From contig OX392527.1 in NCBI GenBank assembly GCA_947623455.1, positions 63,811,115 through 63,875,114 of the forward strand: a DNA stretch of 64,000 nucleotides, read 5' to 3'. This document shows positions 23,201 through 38,200 of this stretch, piece after piece; the first letter of the stretch is position 1; each line of letters begins with the position of its first letter. The translations under genes were made by a program, and so were the position numbers. This stretch comes from Mimachlamys varia (Eukaryota; Mollusca; Bivalvia; Pectinida; Pectinidae). Under the pieces are notes generated by a model. The model was not told the origin of the DNA and ran no database searches. It worked only from the letters and a program-made list of their open reading frames with translations.

Positions 23201-26200
23201 AGTTTCCATGTCAGATGATGGAGTTGCTGTGTTTATCAGTACGTTTCCATGTCAGATAATAGAGTTGCTGTGTTTATCAGTACGTTTCCATGTCAGATGA
23301 TAGAGTTGATGTGTTTATCAGTACGTTTCCATGTCAGATGATAGAGTTGCTGTGTTTATCAGTACGTTTCCATGTCAGATGATGGAGTTGCTGTGTTTAT
23401 CAGTATGTTTCCATGTCAGATGATAGAGTTGCTGTGTTTATCAGTACGTTTCCATGTCAGATGATGGAGTTGCTGTGTTTATCAGTATGTTTCCATGTCC
23501 AATGATAGAGTTGCTGTGTTTATCAGTACGTTTCCATGTCAGATGATAGAGTTGCTGTGTTTATCAGTACGTTTCCATGTCAGATGATAGAGTTGCTGTG
23601 TTTATCAGTACTTTTCCATGTCAGATGATAGAGTCGCTGTGTTTATCAGTACATTTCCATGTCAGATGATGATAGAGTTGCTGTGTTTATCAGTACGTTT
23701 CCATGTCAGATGATAGAGTTGCTGTGTTTATCAGTACGTTTCCATGTCAGATGATGGAGTTGCTGTGTTTATCAGTATGTTTCCATGTCAGATGATAGAG
23801 TTGCTGTGTTTATCAGTACGTTTCCATGTCAGATGATGGAGTTGCTGTGTTTATCAGTATGTTTCCATGTCCAATGATAGAGTTGCTGTGTTTATCAGTA
23901 CGTTTCCATGTCAGATGATAGAGTTGCTGTGTTTATCAGTACGTTTCCATGTCAGATGATAGAGTTGCTGTGTTTATCAGTACTTTTCCATGTCAGATGA
24001 TAGAGTCGCTGTGTTTATCAGTACATTTCCATGTCAGATGATGATAGAGTTGCTGTGTTTATCAGTACGTTTCCATGTCAGATGATAGAGTTGCTGTGTT
24101 TATCAGTACGTTTCCATGTCAGATGATAGAGTTGCTGTGTTTATCAGTACGTTTCCATGTCAGATGATAGAGTTGCTGTGTTTATCAGTACGTTTCCATG
24201 TCAGATGATAGAGTTGCTGTGTTTATCAGTACGTTTCAACGTCAGATGATGGAGTTGCTGTGTTTATCAGTACGTTTCTATGTCAGATGATAGAGTTGCT
24301 GTGTTTATCAGTACGTTTCCATGTCAGATGATAGAGTTGCTGTGTTTATCAGTACGTTTCCATGTCAGATGTTAGAGTTGCTGTGTTTATCAGTATGTTT
24401 CCATGTCAGATGATAGAGTTGCTGTGTTTATCAGTACGTTTCCATGTCAGATGATAGAGTTGCTGTGTTTATCAGTACGTTTCCATGTCAGATGATAGAG
24501 TTGCTGTGTTTATCAGTACGTTTCCATGTCAGATGATAGAGTTGCTGTGTTTATCAGTAAGTTTCCATGTCAGATGATAGAGTTGCTGTGTTTATCAGTA
24601 TGTTTCCATGTCAGATGATAGAGTTGCTGTGTTTATCAGTACGTTTCCATGTCAGATGATAGAGTTGATGTGTTTATCAGTACGTTTCCATGTCAGATGA
24701 TAGAGTTGCTGTGTTTATCAGTACGTTTCCATGTCAGATGATGGAGTTGCTGTGTTTATCAGTACGTTTCCATGTCAGATGATAGAGTTGCTGTGTTTAT
24801 CAGGACGATTCCATGTCAGATGATAGAGTTGCTGTGTTTATCAGTACGTTTCCATGTCAGATGATAGAGTTGCTGTGTTTATCAGTATGTTTCCATGTCA
24901 GATGATGGAGTTGCTGTGTTTATCAGTATGTTTCCATGTCAGATGATAGAGTTGCTGTGTTTATCAGTATGTTTCTATATCAGATGATGGAGTTGCTGTG
25001 TTTATCAGTACGTTTCCATGTCAGATGATAGAGTTGCTGTGTTTATCAGTACGTTTTCATGTCGGATGATGGAGTTGCTGTGTTTATCAGTACGTTTTCA
25101 TGTCAGATGATGGAGTTGCTGTGTTTATCAGTACGTTTCAACGTCAGATGATGGAGTTGCTGTGTTTATCAGTACGTTTCCATGTCAGATGATAGAGTTG
25201 CTGTGTTTATCAGTACATTTCCATATCAGATGATGGAGTTGCTGTGTTTATCAGTACGTTTCCATGTCAGATGATGGAGTTGCTGTGTTTATCAGTACGT
25301 TTCCATGTCAGATGATGGAGTTGCTGTGTTTATCAGTACGTTTCCATGTCAGATGATAGAGTTGATGTGTTTATCAGTACGTTTCCATGTCAGATGATAG
25401 AGTTGCTGTGTTTATCAGTACGTTTCCATGTCAGATGATAGAGTTGCTGTGTTTATCAGTACGTTTCCATGTCAGATGATAGAGTTGCTGTGTTTATCAG
25501 TACATTTCCATATCAGATGATGGAGTTGCTGTGTTTATCAGTACGTTTCCATGTCAGATGATGGAGTTGCTGTGTTTATCAGTAAGTTTCCATGTCAGAT
25601 GATGGAGTTGCTGTGTTTATCAGTACGTTTCCATGTCAGATGATAGAGTTGATGTGTTTATCAGTACGTTTCCATGTCAGATGATAGAGTTGCTGTGTTT
25701 ATCAGTAAGTTTCCATGTCAGATGATGGAGTTGCTGTGTTTATCAGTACGTTTCCATGTCAGATGATAGAGTTGATGTGTTTATCAGTACGTTTCCATGT
25801 CAGATGATGGAGTTGCTGTGTTTATCAGTACGTTTCCATGTCAGATGATAGAGTTGCTGTGTTTATCAGTACGTTTCCATGTCAGATGATGGAGTTGCTG
25901 TGTTTATCAGTATGTTTCCATGTCAGATGATAGAGTTGCTGTGTTTATCAGTATGTTTCCATGTCAGATGATGGAGTTGCTGTGTTTATCAGTATGTTTC
26001 CATGTCCAATGATAGAGTTGCTGTGTTTATCAGTACGTTTCCATGTCAGATGATAGAGTTGCTGTGTTTATCAGTACGTTTCCATGTCAGATGATAGAGT
26101 TGCTGTGTTTATCAGTACTTTTCCATGTCAGATGATAGAGTCGCTGTGTTTATCAGTACATTTCCATGTCAGATGATGATAGAGTTGCTGTGTTTATCAG

Positions 26201-29200
26201 TACGTTTCCATGTCAGATGATAGAGTTGCTGTGTTTATCAGTACGTTTCCATGTCAGATGATAGAGTTGCTGTGTTTATCAGTACGTTTCCATGTCAGAT
26301 GATAGAGTTGCTGTGTTTATCAGTACGTTTCCATGTCAGATGATAGAGTTGCTGTGTTTATCAGTACGTTTCCATGACAGATGATGGAGTTGCTGTGTTT
26401 ATCAGTATGTTTCCATGTCAGATGATAGAGTTGTTGTGTTTATCAGTACGTTTCCATGTCAGATGATAGAGTTGCTGTGTTTATCAGTACGTTTCCATGT
26501 CAGATGATAGAGTTGCTGTGTTTATCAGTACGTTTCCATGTCAGATGATAGAGTTGCTGTGTTTATCAGTACGTTTCCATGTCAGATGATAGAGTTGCTG
26601 TGTTTATCAGTAAGTTTCCATGTCAGATGATAGAGTTGCTGTGTTTATCAGTATGTTTCCATGTCAGATGATAGAGTTGCTGTGTTTATCAGTATGTTTC
26701 CATGTCAGATGTTAGAGTTGCTGTGTTTATCAGTATGTTTCCATGTCAGATGATAGAGTTGCTGTGTTTATCAGTACGTTTCCATGTCAGATGTCGGAGT
26801 TGCTGTGTTTATCAGTAAGTTTCCATGTCAGATGATGGAGTTGCTGTGTTTATCCTTACGTTTCCATGTCAGATGATAGAGTTGCTGTGTTTATCAGTAT
26901 GTTTCCATGTCAGATGATAGAGTTGCTGTGTTTATCAGTATGTTTCCATGTCAGATAATAGAGTTGCTGTGTTTATCAGTACGTTTCCATGTCAGATGAT
27001 AGAGTTGATGTGTTTATCAGTACGTTTCCATGTCAGATGATAGAGTTGCTGTGTTTATCAGTACGTTTCCATGTCAGATGATGGAGTTGCTGTGTTTATC
27101 AGTACGTTTCCATGTCAGATGATAGAGTTGCTGTGTTTATCAGGACGATTCCATGTCAGATGATAGAGTTGCTGTGTTTATCAGTACGTTTCCATGTCAG
27201 ATGATAGAGTTGCTGTGTTTATCAGTATGTTTCCATGTCAGATGATGGAGTTGCTGTGTTTATCAGTATGTTTCCATGTCAGATGATAGAGTTGCTGTGT
27301 TTATCAGTATGTTTCTATATCAGATGATGGAGTTGCTGTGTTTATCAGTACGTTTCCATGTCAGATGATAGAGTTGCTGTGTTTATCAGTACGTTTTCAT
27401 GTCGGATGATGGAGTTGCTGTGTTTATCAGTACGTTTTCATGTCAGATGATGGAGTTGCTGTGTTTATCAGTACGTTTCAACGTCAGATGATGGAGTTGC
27501 TGTGTTTATCAGTACGTTTCTATGTCAGATGATAGAGTTGCTGTGTTTATCAGTACGTTTCCATGTCAGATGATAGAGTTGCTGTGTTTATCAGTACGTT
27601 TCCATGTCAGATGATGGAGTTGCTGTGTTTATCAGTACGTTTCCATGTCAGATGATGGAGTTGCTGTGTTTCTCAGTACGTTTCCATGTCAGATGATGGA
27701 GTTGCTGTGTTTATCAGTACGTTTCCATGTCAGATGATGGAGTTGCTGTGTTTATCAGTACGTTTCCATGTCAGATGATGGAGTTGCTGTGTTTATCAGT
27801 ACGATTCCATGTCAGATGATAGAGTTGCTGTGTTTATCAGTATGTTTCCATGTCAGATGATGGAGTTGCTGTGTTTATCAGTACGTTTCCATGTCAGATG
27901 ATAAAGTTGCTGTGTTTATCAGTACGTTTCCATGTCAGATGATGGAGCTGCTGTGTTTATCAGTACGTTTCCATGTCAGATGATGGAGTTGCTGTGTTTA
28001 TCAGTACGTTTCAACGTCAGATGACGGAGTTGCTGTGTTTCTCAGTACGTTTCCATGTCAGATGATGGAGTTGCTGTGTTTATCAGTACGTTTCCATGTC
28101 AGATGATAGAGTTGCTGTGTTTATCAGTACGTTTCCATGTCAGATGTCGGAGTTGCTGTGTTTATCAGTAAGTTTCCATGTCAGATGATGGAGTTGCTGT
28201 GTTTATCCTTACGTTTCCATGTCAGATGATAGAGTTGCTGTGTTTATCAGTATGTTTCCATGTCAGATGATAGAGTTGCTGTGTTTATCAGTATGTTTCC
28301 ATGTCAGATAATAGAGTTGCTGTGTTTATCAGTACGTTTCCATGTCAGATGATAGAGTTGATGTGTTTATCAGTACGTTTCCATGTCAGATGATAGAGTT
28401 GCTGTGTTTATCAGTACGTTTCCATGTCAGATGATGGAGTTGCTGTGTTTATCAGTACGTTTCCATGTCAGATGATAGAGTTGCTGTGTTTATCAGGACG
28501 ATTCCATGTCAGATGATAGAGTTGCTGTGTTTATCAGTACGTTTCCATGTCAGATGATAGAGTTGCTGTGTTTATCAGTATGTTTCCATGTCAGATGATG
28601 GAGTTGCTGTGTTTATCAGTATGTTTCCATGTCAGATGATAGAGTTGCTGTGTTTATCAGTATGTTTCTATATCAGATGATGGAGTTGCTGTGTTTATCA
28701 GTACGTTTCCATGTCAGATGATAGAGTTGCTGTGTTTATCAGTACGTTTTCATGTCGGATGATGGAGTTGCTGTGTTTATCAGTACGTTTTCATGTCAGA
28801 TGATGGAGTTGCTGTGTTTATCAGTACGTTTCAACGTCAGATGATGGAGTTGCTGTGTTTATCAGTACGTTTCTATGTCAGATGATAGAGTTGCTGTGTT
28901 TATCAGTACGTTTCCATGTCAGATGATAGAGTTGCTGTGTTTATCAGTACGTTTCCATGTCAGATGATGGAGTTGCTGTGTTTATCAGTACGTTTCCATG
29001 TCAGATGATGGAGTTGCTGTGTTTCTCAGTACGTTTCCATGTCAGATGATGGAGTTGCTGTGTTTATCAGTACGTTTCCATGTCAGATGATGGAGTTGCT
29101 GTGTTTATCAGTACGTTTCCATGTCAGATGATGGAGTTGCTGTGTTTATCAGTACGATTCCATGTCAGATGATAGAGTTGCTGTGTTTATCAGTATGTTT

Positions 29201-32200
29201 CCATGTCAGATGATGGAGTTGCTGTGTTTATCAGTACGTTTCCATGTCAGATGATAAAGTTGCTGTGTTTATCAGTACGTTTCCATGTCAGATGATGGAG
29301 CTGCTGTGTTTATCAGTACGTTTCCATGTCAGATGATGGAGTTGCTGTGTTTATCAGTACGTTTCAACGTCAGATGACGGAGTTGCTGTGTTTCTCAGTA
29401 CGTTTCCATGTCAGATGATGGAGTTGCTGTGTTTATCAGTACGTTTCCATGTCAGATGATGGTGTTGCTGTGTTTATCAGTACGTTTCCATGTCAGATGA
29501 TAGAGTTGCTGTGTTTATCAGTACGTTTCTATGTCAGATGATAGAGTTGCTGTGTTTATCAGTACGTTTCCATGACAGATGATAGAGTTGCTGTGTTTAT
29601 CAGTACGTTTCCATGTCAGATGATAGAGTTGCTGTGTTTATCAGTACGTTTCCATGTCATGATCAGATGATAGAGTTGTTGTGTTTATCAGTATGTTTCC
29701 ATGTCAGATGATAGAGTTGCTGTGTTTATCAGTATGTTTCCATGTCAGATGATGGAGTTGCTGTGTTTATCAGTACGTTTCCATGTCAGATGATAGAGTT
29801 GCTGTGTTTATCAGTACGTTTCCATGACAGATGATAGAGTTGCTGTGTTTATCAGTATGTTTCCATGTCAGATGATAGAGTTGCTGTGTTTATCAGTACG
29901 TTTCCATGTCAGATGTCGGAGTTGCTGTGTTTATCAGTACGTTTCCATGTCAGATGATGGAGTTGCTGTGTTTATCAGTATGTTTCCATGTCAGATGATA
30001 GAGTTGCTGTGTTTATCAGTACGTTTCCATGTCAGATGATAGAGTTGCTGTGTTTATCAGTACGTTTCCATGTCAGATGATAGAGTTGCTGTGTTTATCA
30101 GTAAGTTTCCATGTCAGATGATGGAGTTGCTGTGTTTATCAGTACGTTTCCATGTCAGATGATGGAGTTGATGTGTTTATCAGTACGTTTCCATGTCAGA
30201 TGATGGAGTTGCTGTGTTTATCAGTAAGTTTCCATGTCAGATGATGGAGTTGCTGTGTTTATCAGTACGTTTCCATGTCAGATGATAGAGTTGATGTGTT
30301 TATCAGTACATTTCCATGTCAGATGATGGAGTTGCTGTGTTTATCAGTAAGTTTCCATGTCAGATGATGGAGTTGCTGTGTTTATCAGTACGTTTCCATG
30401 TCAGATGATGGAGTTGCTGTGTTTATCAGTACGTTTCCATGTCAGATGATGGAGTTGCTGTGTTTATCAGTAAGTTTCCATGTCAGATGATAGAGTTGCT
30501 GTGTTTATCAGTACGTTTCCATGTCAGATGATGGAGTTGATGTGTTTATCAGTACGTTTCCATGACAGATGATAGAGTTGCTGTGTTTATCAGTACGTTT
30601 CCATGTCAGATGATGGAGTTGATGTGTTTATCAGTACGTTTCCATGACAGATGATAGAGTTGCTGTGTTTATCAGTACGTTTCCATGTCAGATGATGGAG
30701 TTGTTGTGTTTATCAGTACGTTTCCATGTCAGATGATAGAGTTGCTGTGTGTATCAGTACGTTTCCATGTCAGATGATAGAGTTGCTGTGTTTATCAGTA
30801 CGTTTTCATGACAGATGATGGAGTTGCTGTGTTTATCAGTACGTTTCCATGACAGATGATAGAGTTGCTGTGTTTATCAGTACGTTTCCATGTCAGATGA
30901 TGGAGTTGTTGTGTTTATCAGTACGTTTCCATGTCAGATGATGGAGTTGCTGTGTTTATCAGTACGTTTCCATGTCAGATGATGGAGTTGCTGTGTTTAT
31001 CAGTACGATTCCATGTCAGATGATAGAGTTGCTGTGTTTATCGGTATGTTTCCATGTCAGATGATGGAGTTGCTGTGTTTATCAGTACGTTTCCATGTCA
31101 GATGATAGAGTTGCTGTGTTTATCAGTACGTTTCCATGTCAGATGATAGAGTTGCTGTGTTTATCAGTATGTTTCCATGTCAGATGATGGAGTTGCTGTG
31201 TTTATCAGTACGTTTCCATGTCAGATGATAGAGTTGCTGTGTTTATCAGTAGGTTTCTATGTCAGATGATGGAGTTGCTGTGTTTATCAGTACGTTTCCA
31301 TGTCAGATGATAGAGTTGCTGTGTTTATCAGTATGTTTCCATGTCAGATGATAGAGTTGCTGTGTTTATCAGTACGTTTCCATGTCAGATGATAGAGTTG
31401 CTGTGTTTATCAGTATGTTTCCATGTCAGATGATAGAGTTGCTGTGTTTATCAGTACGTTTCCATGTCAGATGATAGAGTTGCTGTGTTTATCAGTATGT
31501 TTCCATGTCAGATGATAGAGTTGCTGTGTTTATCAGTATGTTTCCATGTCAGATGATGGAGTTGCTGTGTTTATCAGTACGTTTCCATGTCAGATGATGG
31601 AGTTGCTGTGTTTATCAGTACGTTTCCATGTCAGATGATAGAGTTGCTGTGTTTATCAGTACGTTTCCATGTCAGATGATGGAGTTGCTGTGTTTATCAG
31701 TACGTTTCCATGTCAGATGATGGAGTTGCTGTGTTTATCAGTACGTTTCCATGTCAGATGATGGAGTTGCTGTGTTTATCAGTACGTTTCCATGTCAGAT
31801 GATGGAGTTGCTGTGTTTCTCAGTACGTTTCCATGTCAGATGATGGAGTTGCTGTGTTTATCCTTACGTTTCCATGTCAGATGATAGAGTTGCTGTGTTT
31901 ATCAGTATGTTTCCATGTCAGATGATAGAGTTGCTGTGTTTATCAGTATGTTTCCATGTCAGATAATAGAGTTGCTGTGTTTATCAGTACGTTTCCATGT
32001 CAGATGATAGAGTTGATGTGTTTATCAGTACGTTTCCATGTCAGATGATAGAGTTGCTGTGTTTATCAGTACGTTTCCATGTCAGATGATGGAGTTGCTG
32101 TGTTTATCAGTACGTTTCCATGTCAGATGATAGAGTTGCTGTGTTTATCAGGACGATTCCATGTCAGATGATAGAGTTGCTGTGTTTATCAGTACGTTTC

Positions 32201-35200
32201 CATGTCAGATGATAGAGTTGCTGTGTTTATCAGTATGTTTCCATGTCAGATGATGGAGTTGCTGTGTTTATCAGTATGTTTCCATGTCAGATGATAGAGT
32301 TGCTGTGTTTATCAGTATGTTTCTATATCAGATGATGGAGTTGCTGTGTTTATCAGTACGTTTCCATGTCAGATGATAGAGTTGCTGTGTTTATCAGTAC
32401 GTTTTCATGTCGGATGATGGAGTTGCTGTGTTTATCAGTACGTTTTCATGTCAGATGATGGAGTTGCTGTGTTTATCAGTACGTTTCAACGTCAGATGAT
32501 GGAGTTGCTGTGTTTATCAGTACGTTTCTATGTCAGATGATAGAGTTGCTGTGTTTATCAGTACGTTTCCATGTCAGATGATAGAGTTGCTGTGTTTATC
32601 AGTACGTTTCCATGTCAGATGATGGAGTTGCTGTGTTTATCAGTACGTTTCCATGTCAGATGATGGAGTTGCTGTGTTTCTCAGTACGTTTCCATGTCAG
32701 ATGATGGAGTTGCTGTGTTTATCAGTACGTTTCCATGTCAGATGATGGAGTTGCTGTGTTTATCAGTACGTTTCCATGTCAGATGATGGAGTTGCTGTGT
32801 TTATCAGTACGATTCCATGTCAGATGATAGAGTTGCTGTGTTTATCAGTATGTTTCCATGTCAGATGATGGAGTTGCTGTGTTTATCAGTACGTTTCCAT
32901 GTCAGATGATAAAGTTGCTGTGTTTATCAGTACGTTTCCATGTCAGATGATGGAGCTGCTGTGTTTATCAGTACGTTTCCATGTCAGATGATGGAGTTGC
33001 TGTGTTTATCAGTACGTTTCAACGTCAGATGACGGAGTTGCTGTGTTTCTCAGTACGTTTCCATGTCAGATGATGGAGTTGCTGTGTTTATCAGTACGTT
33101 TCCATGTCAGATGATAGAGTTGCTGTGTTTATCAGTACGTTTCCATGTCAGATGTCGGAGTTGCTGTGTTTATCAGTAAGTTTCCATGTCAGATGATGGA
33201 GTTGCTGTGTTTATCCTTACGTTTCCATGTCAGATGATAGAGTTGCTGTGTTTATCAGTATGTTTCCATGTCAGATGATAGAGTTGCTGTGTTTATCAGT
33301 ATGTTTCCATGTCAGATAATAGAGTTGCTGTGTTTATCAGTACGTTTCCATGTCAGATGATAGAGTTGATGTGTTTATCAGTACGTTTCCATGTCAGATG
33401 ATAGAGTTGCTGTGTTTATCAGTACGTTTCCATGTCAGATGATGGAGTTGCTGTGTTTATCAGTACGTTTCCATGTCAGATGATAGAGTTGCTGTGTTTA
33501 TCAGGACGATTCCATGTCAGATGATAGAGTTGCTGTGTTTATCAGTACGTTTCCATGTCAGATGATAGAGTTGCTGTGTTTATCAGTATGTTTCCATGTC
33601 AGATGATGGAGTTGCTGTGTTTATCAGTATGTTTCCATGTCAGATGATAGAGTTGCTGTGTTTATCAGTATGTTTCTATATCAGATGATGGAGTTGCTGT
33701 GTTTATCAGTACGTTTCCATGTCAGATGATAGAGTTGCTGTGTTTATCAGTACGTTTTCATGTCGGATGATGGAGTTGCTGTGTTTATCAGTACGTTTCC
33801 ATGTCAGATGATGGAGTTGCTGTGTTTATCAGTACGTTTCCATGTCAGATGATGGTGTTGCTGTGTTTATCAGTACGTTTCCATGTCAGATGATAGAGTT
33901 GCTGTGTTTATCAGTACGTTTCTATGTCAGATGATAGAGTTGCTGTGTTTATCAGTACGTTTCCATGACAGATGATAGAGTTGCTGTGTTTATCAGTACG
34001 TTTCCATGTCAGATGATAGAGTTGCTGTGTTTATCAGTACGTTTCCATGTCATGATCAGATGATAGAGTTGTTGTGTTTATCAGTATGTTTCCATGTCAG
34101 ATGATAGAGTTGCTGTGTTTATCAGTATGTTTCCATGTCAGATGATGGAGTTGCTGTGTTTATCAGTACGTTTCCATGTCAGATGATAGAGTTGCTGTGT
34201 TTATCAGTACGTTTCCATGACAGATGATAGAGTTGCTGTGTTTATCAGTATGTTTCCATGTCAGATGATGGAGTTGCTGTGTTTATCAGTACGTTTCCAT
34301 GTCAGATGATGGAGTTGCTGTGTTTCTCAGTACGTTTCCATGTCAGATGATGGAGTTGCTGTGTTTATCAGTACGTTTCCATGTCAGATGATGGAGTTGC
34401 TGTGTTTATCAGTACGTTTCCATGTCAGATGATGGAGTTGCTGTGTTTATCAGTACGATTCCATGTCAGATGATAGAGTTGCTGTGTTTATCAGTATGTT
34501 TCCATGTCAGATGATGGAGTTGCTGTGTTTATCAGTACGTTTCCATGTCAGATGATAAAGTTGCTGTGTTTATCAGTACGTTTCCATGTCAGATGATGGA
34601 GCTGCTGTGTTTATCAGTACGTTTCCATGTCAGATGATGGAGTTGCTGTGTTTATCAGTACGTTTCAACGTCAGATGACGGAGTTGCTGTGTTTCTCAGT
34701 ACGTTTCCATGTCAGATGATGGAGTTGCTGTGTTTATCAGTACGTTTCCATGTCAGATGATAGAGTTGCTGTGTTTATCAGTACGTTTCCATGTCAGATG
34801 TCGGAGTTGCTGTGTTTATCAGTAAGTTTCCATGTCAGATGATGGAGTTGCTGTGTTTATCCTTACGTTTCCATGTCAGATGATAGAGTTGCTGTGTTTA
34901 TCAGTATGTTTCCATGTCAGATGATAGAGTTGCTGTGTTTATCAGTATGTTTCCATGTCAGATAATAGAGTTGCTGTGTTTATCAGTACGTTTCCATGTC
35001 AGATGATAGAGTTGATGTGTTTATCAGTACGTTTCCATGTCAGATGATAGAGTTGCTGTGTTTATCAGTACGTTTCCATGTCAGATGATGGAGTTGCTGT
35101 GTTTATCAGTACGTTTCCATGTCAGATGATAGAGTTGCTGTGTTTATCAGGACGATTCCATGTCAGATGATAGAGTTGCTGTGTTTATCAGTACGTTTCC

Positions 35201-38200
35201 ATGTCAGATGATAGAGTTGCTGTGTTTATCAGTATGTTTCCATGTCAGATGATGGAGTTGCTGTGTTTATCAGTATGTTTCCATGTCAGATGATAGAGTT
35301 GCTGTGTTTATCAGTATGTTTCTATATCAGATGATGGAGTTGCTGTGTTTATCAGTACGTTTCCATGTCAGATGATAGAGTTGCTGTGTTTATCAGTACG
35401 TTTTCATGTCGGATGATGGAGTTGCTGTGTTTATCAGTACGTTTTCATGTCAGATGATGGAGTTGCTGTGTTTATCAGTACGTTTCAACGTCAGATGATG
35501 GAGTTGCTGTGTTTATCAGTACGTTTCTATGTCAGATGATAGAGTTGCTGTGTTTATCAGTACGTTTCCATGTCAGATGATAGAGTTGCTGTGTTTATCA
35601 GTACGTTTCCATGTCAGATGATGGAGTTGCTGTGTTTATCAGTACGTTTCCATGTCAGATGATGGAGTTGCTGTGTTTCTCAGTACGTTTCCATGTCAGA
35701 TGATGGAGTTGCTGTGTTTATCAGTACGTTTCCATGTCAGATGATGGAGTTGCTGTGTTTATCAGTACGTTTCCATGTCAGATGATGGAGTTGCTGTGTT
35801 TATCAGTACGATTCCATGTCAGATGATAGAGTTGCTGTGTTTATCAGTATGTTTCCATGTCAGATGATGGAGTTGCTGTGTTTATCAGTACGTTTCCATG
35901 TCAGATGATAAAGTTGCTGTGTTTATCAGTACGTTTCCATGTCAGATGATGGAGCTGCTGTGTTTATCAGTACGTTTCCATGTCAGATGATGGAGTTGCT
36001 GTGTTTATCAGTACGTTTCAACGTCAGATGACGGAGTTGCTGTGTTTCTCAGTACGTTTCCATGTCAGATGATGGAGTTGCTGTGTTTATCAGTACGTTT
36101 CCATGTCAGATGATGGTGTTGCTGTGTTTATCAGTACGTTTCCATGTCAGATGATAGAGTTGCTGTGTTTATCAGTACGTTTCTATGTCAGATGATAGAG
36201 TTGCTGTGTTTATCAGTACGTTTCCATGACAGATGATAGAGTTGCTGTGTTTATCAGTACGTTTCCATGTCAGATGATAGAGTTGCTGTGTTTATCAGTA
36301 CGTTTCCATGTCATGATCAGATGATAGAGTTGTTGTGTTTATCAGTATGTTTCCATGTCAGATGATAGAGTTGCTGTGTTTATCAGTATGTTTCCATGTC
36401 AGATGATGGAGTTGCTGTGTTTATCAGTACGTTTCCATGTCAGATGATAGAGTTGCTGTGTTTATCAGTACGTTTCCATGACAGATGATAGAGTTGCTGT
36501 GTTTATCAGTATGTTTCCATGTCAGATGATAGAGTTGCTGTGTTTATCAGTACGTTTCCATGTCAGATGTCGGAGTTGCTGTGTTTATCAGTACGTTTCC
36601 ATGTCAGATGATGGAGTTGCTGTGTTTATCAGTATGTTTCCATGTCAGATGATAGAGTTGCTGTGTTTATCAGTACGTTTCCATGTCAGATGATAGAGTT
36701 GCTGTGTTTATCAGTACGTTTCCATGTCAGATGATAGAGTTGCTGTGTTTATCAGTAAGTTTCCATGTCAGATGATGGAGTTGCTGTGTTTATCAGTACG
36801 TTTCCATGTCAGATGATGGAGTTGATGTGTTTATCAGTACGTTTCCATGTCAGATGATGGAGTTGCTGTGTTTATCAGTAAGTTTCCATGTCAGATGATG
36901 GAGTTGCTGTGTTTATCAGTACGTTTCCATGTCAGATGATAGAGTTGCTGTGTTTATCAGTACATTTCCATGTCAGATGATGGAGTTGCTGTGTTTATCA
37001 GTAAGTTTCCATGTCAGATGATAGAGTTGCTGTGTTTATCAGTACGTTTCCATGTCAGATGATGGAGTTGCTGTGTTTATCAGTACGTTTCCATGTCAGA
37101 TGATGGAGTTGCTGTGTTTATCAGTAAGTTTCCATGTCAGATGATAGAGTTGCTGTGTTTATCAGTACGTTTCCATGTCAGATGATGGAGTTGATGTGTT
37201 TATCAGTACGTTTCCATGACAGATGATAGAGTTGCTGTGTTTATCAGTACGTTTCCATGTCAGATGATGGAGTTGATGTGTTTATCAGTACGTTTCCATG
37301 ACAGATGATAGAGTTGCTGTGTTTATCAGTACGTTTCCATGTCAGATGATGGAGTTGTTGTGTTTATCAGTACGTTTCCATGTCAGATGATAGAGTTGCT
37401 GTGTGTATCAGTACGTTTCCATGTCAGATGATAGAGTTGCTGTGTTTATCAGTACGTTTTCATGACAGATGATGGAGTTGCTGTGTTTATCAGTACGTTT
37501 CCATGACAGATGATAGAGTTGCTGTGTTTATCAGTACGTTTCCATGTCAGATGATGGAGTTGTTGTGTTTATCAGTACGTTTCCATGTCAGATGATGGAG
37601 TTGCTGTGTTTATCAGTACGTTTCCATGTCAGATGATGGAGTTGCTGTGTTTATCAGTACGATTCCATGTCAGATGATAGAGTTGCTGTGTTTATCGGTA
37701 TGTTTCCATGTCAGATGATGGAGTTGCTGTGTTTATCAGTACGTTTCCATGTCAGATGATAGAGTTGCTGTGTTTATCAGTACGTTTCCATGTCAGATGA
37801 TAGAGTTGCTGTGTTTATCAGTATGTTTCCATGTCAGATGATGGAGTTGCTGTGTTTATCAGTACGTTTCCATGTCAGATGATAGAGTTGCTGTGTTTAT
37901 CAGTAGGTTTCCATGTCAGATGATGGAGTTGCTGTGTTTATCAGTACGTTTCCATGTCAGATGATAGAGTTGCTGTGTTTATCAGTATGTTTCCATGTCA
38001 GATGATAGAGTTGCTGTGTTTATCAGTACGTTTCCATGTCAGATGATAGAGTTGCTGTGTTTATCAGTATGTTTCCATGTCAGATGATAGAGTTGCTGTG
38101 TTTATCAGTACGTTTCCATGTCAGATGATAGAGTTGCTGTGTTTATCAGTATGTTTCCATGTCAGATGATAGAGTTGCTGTGTTTATCAGTATGTTTCCA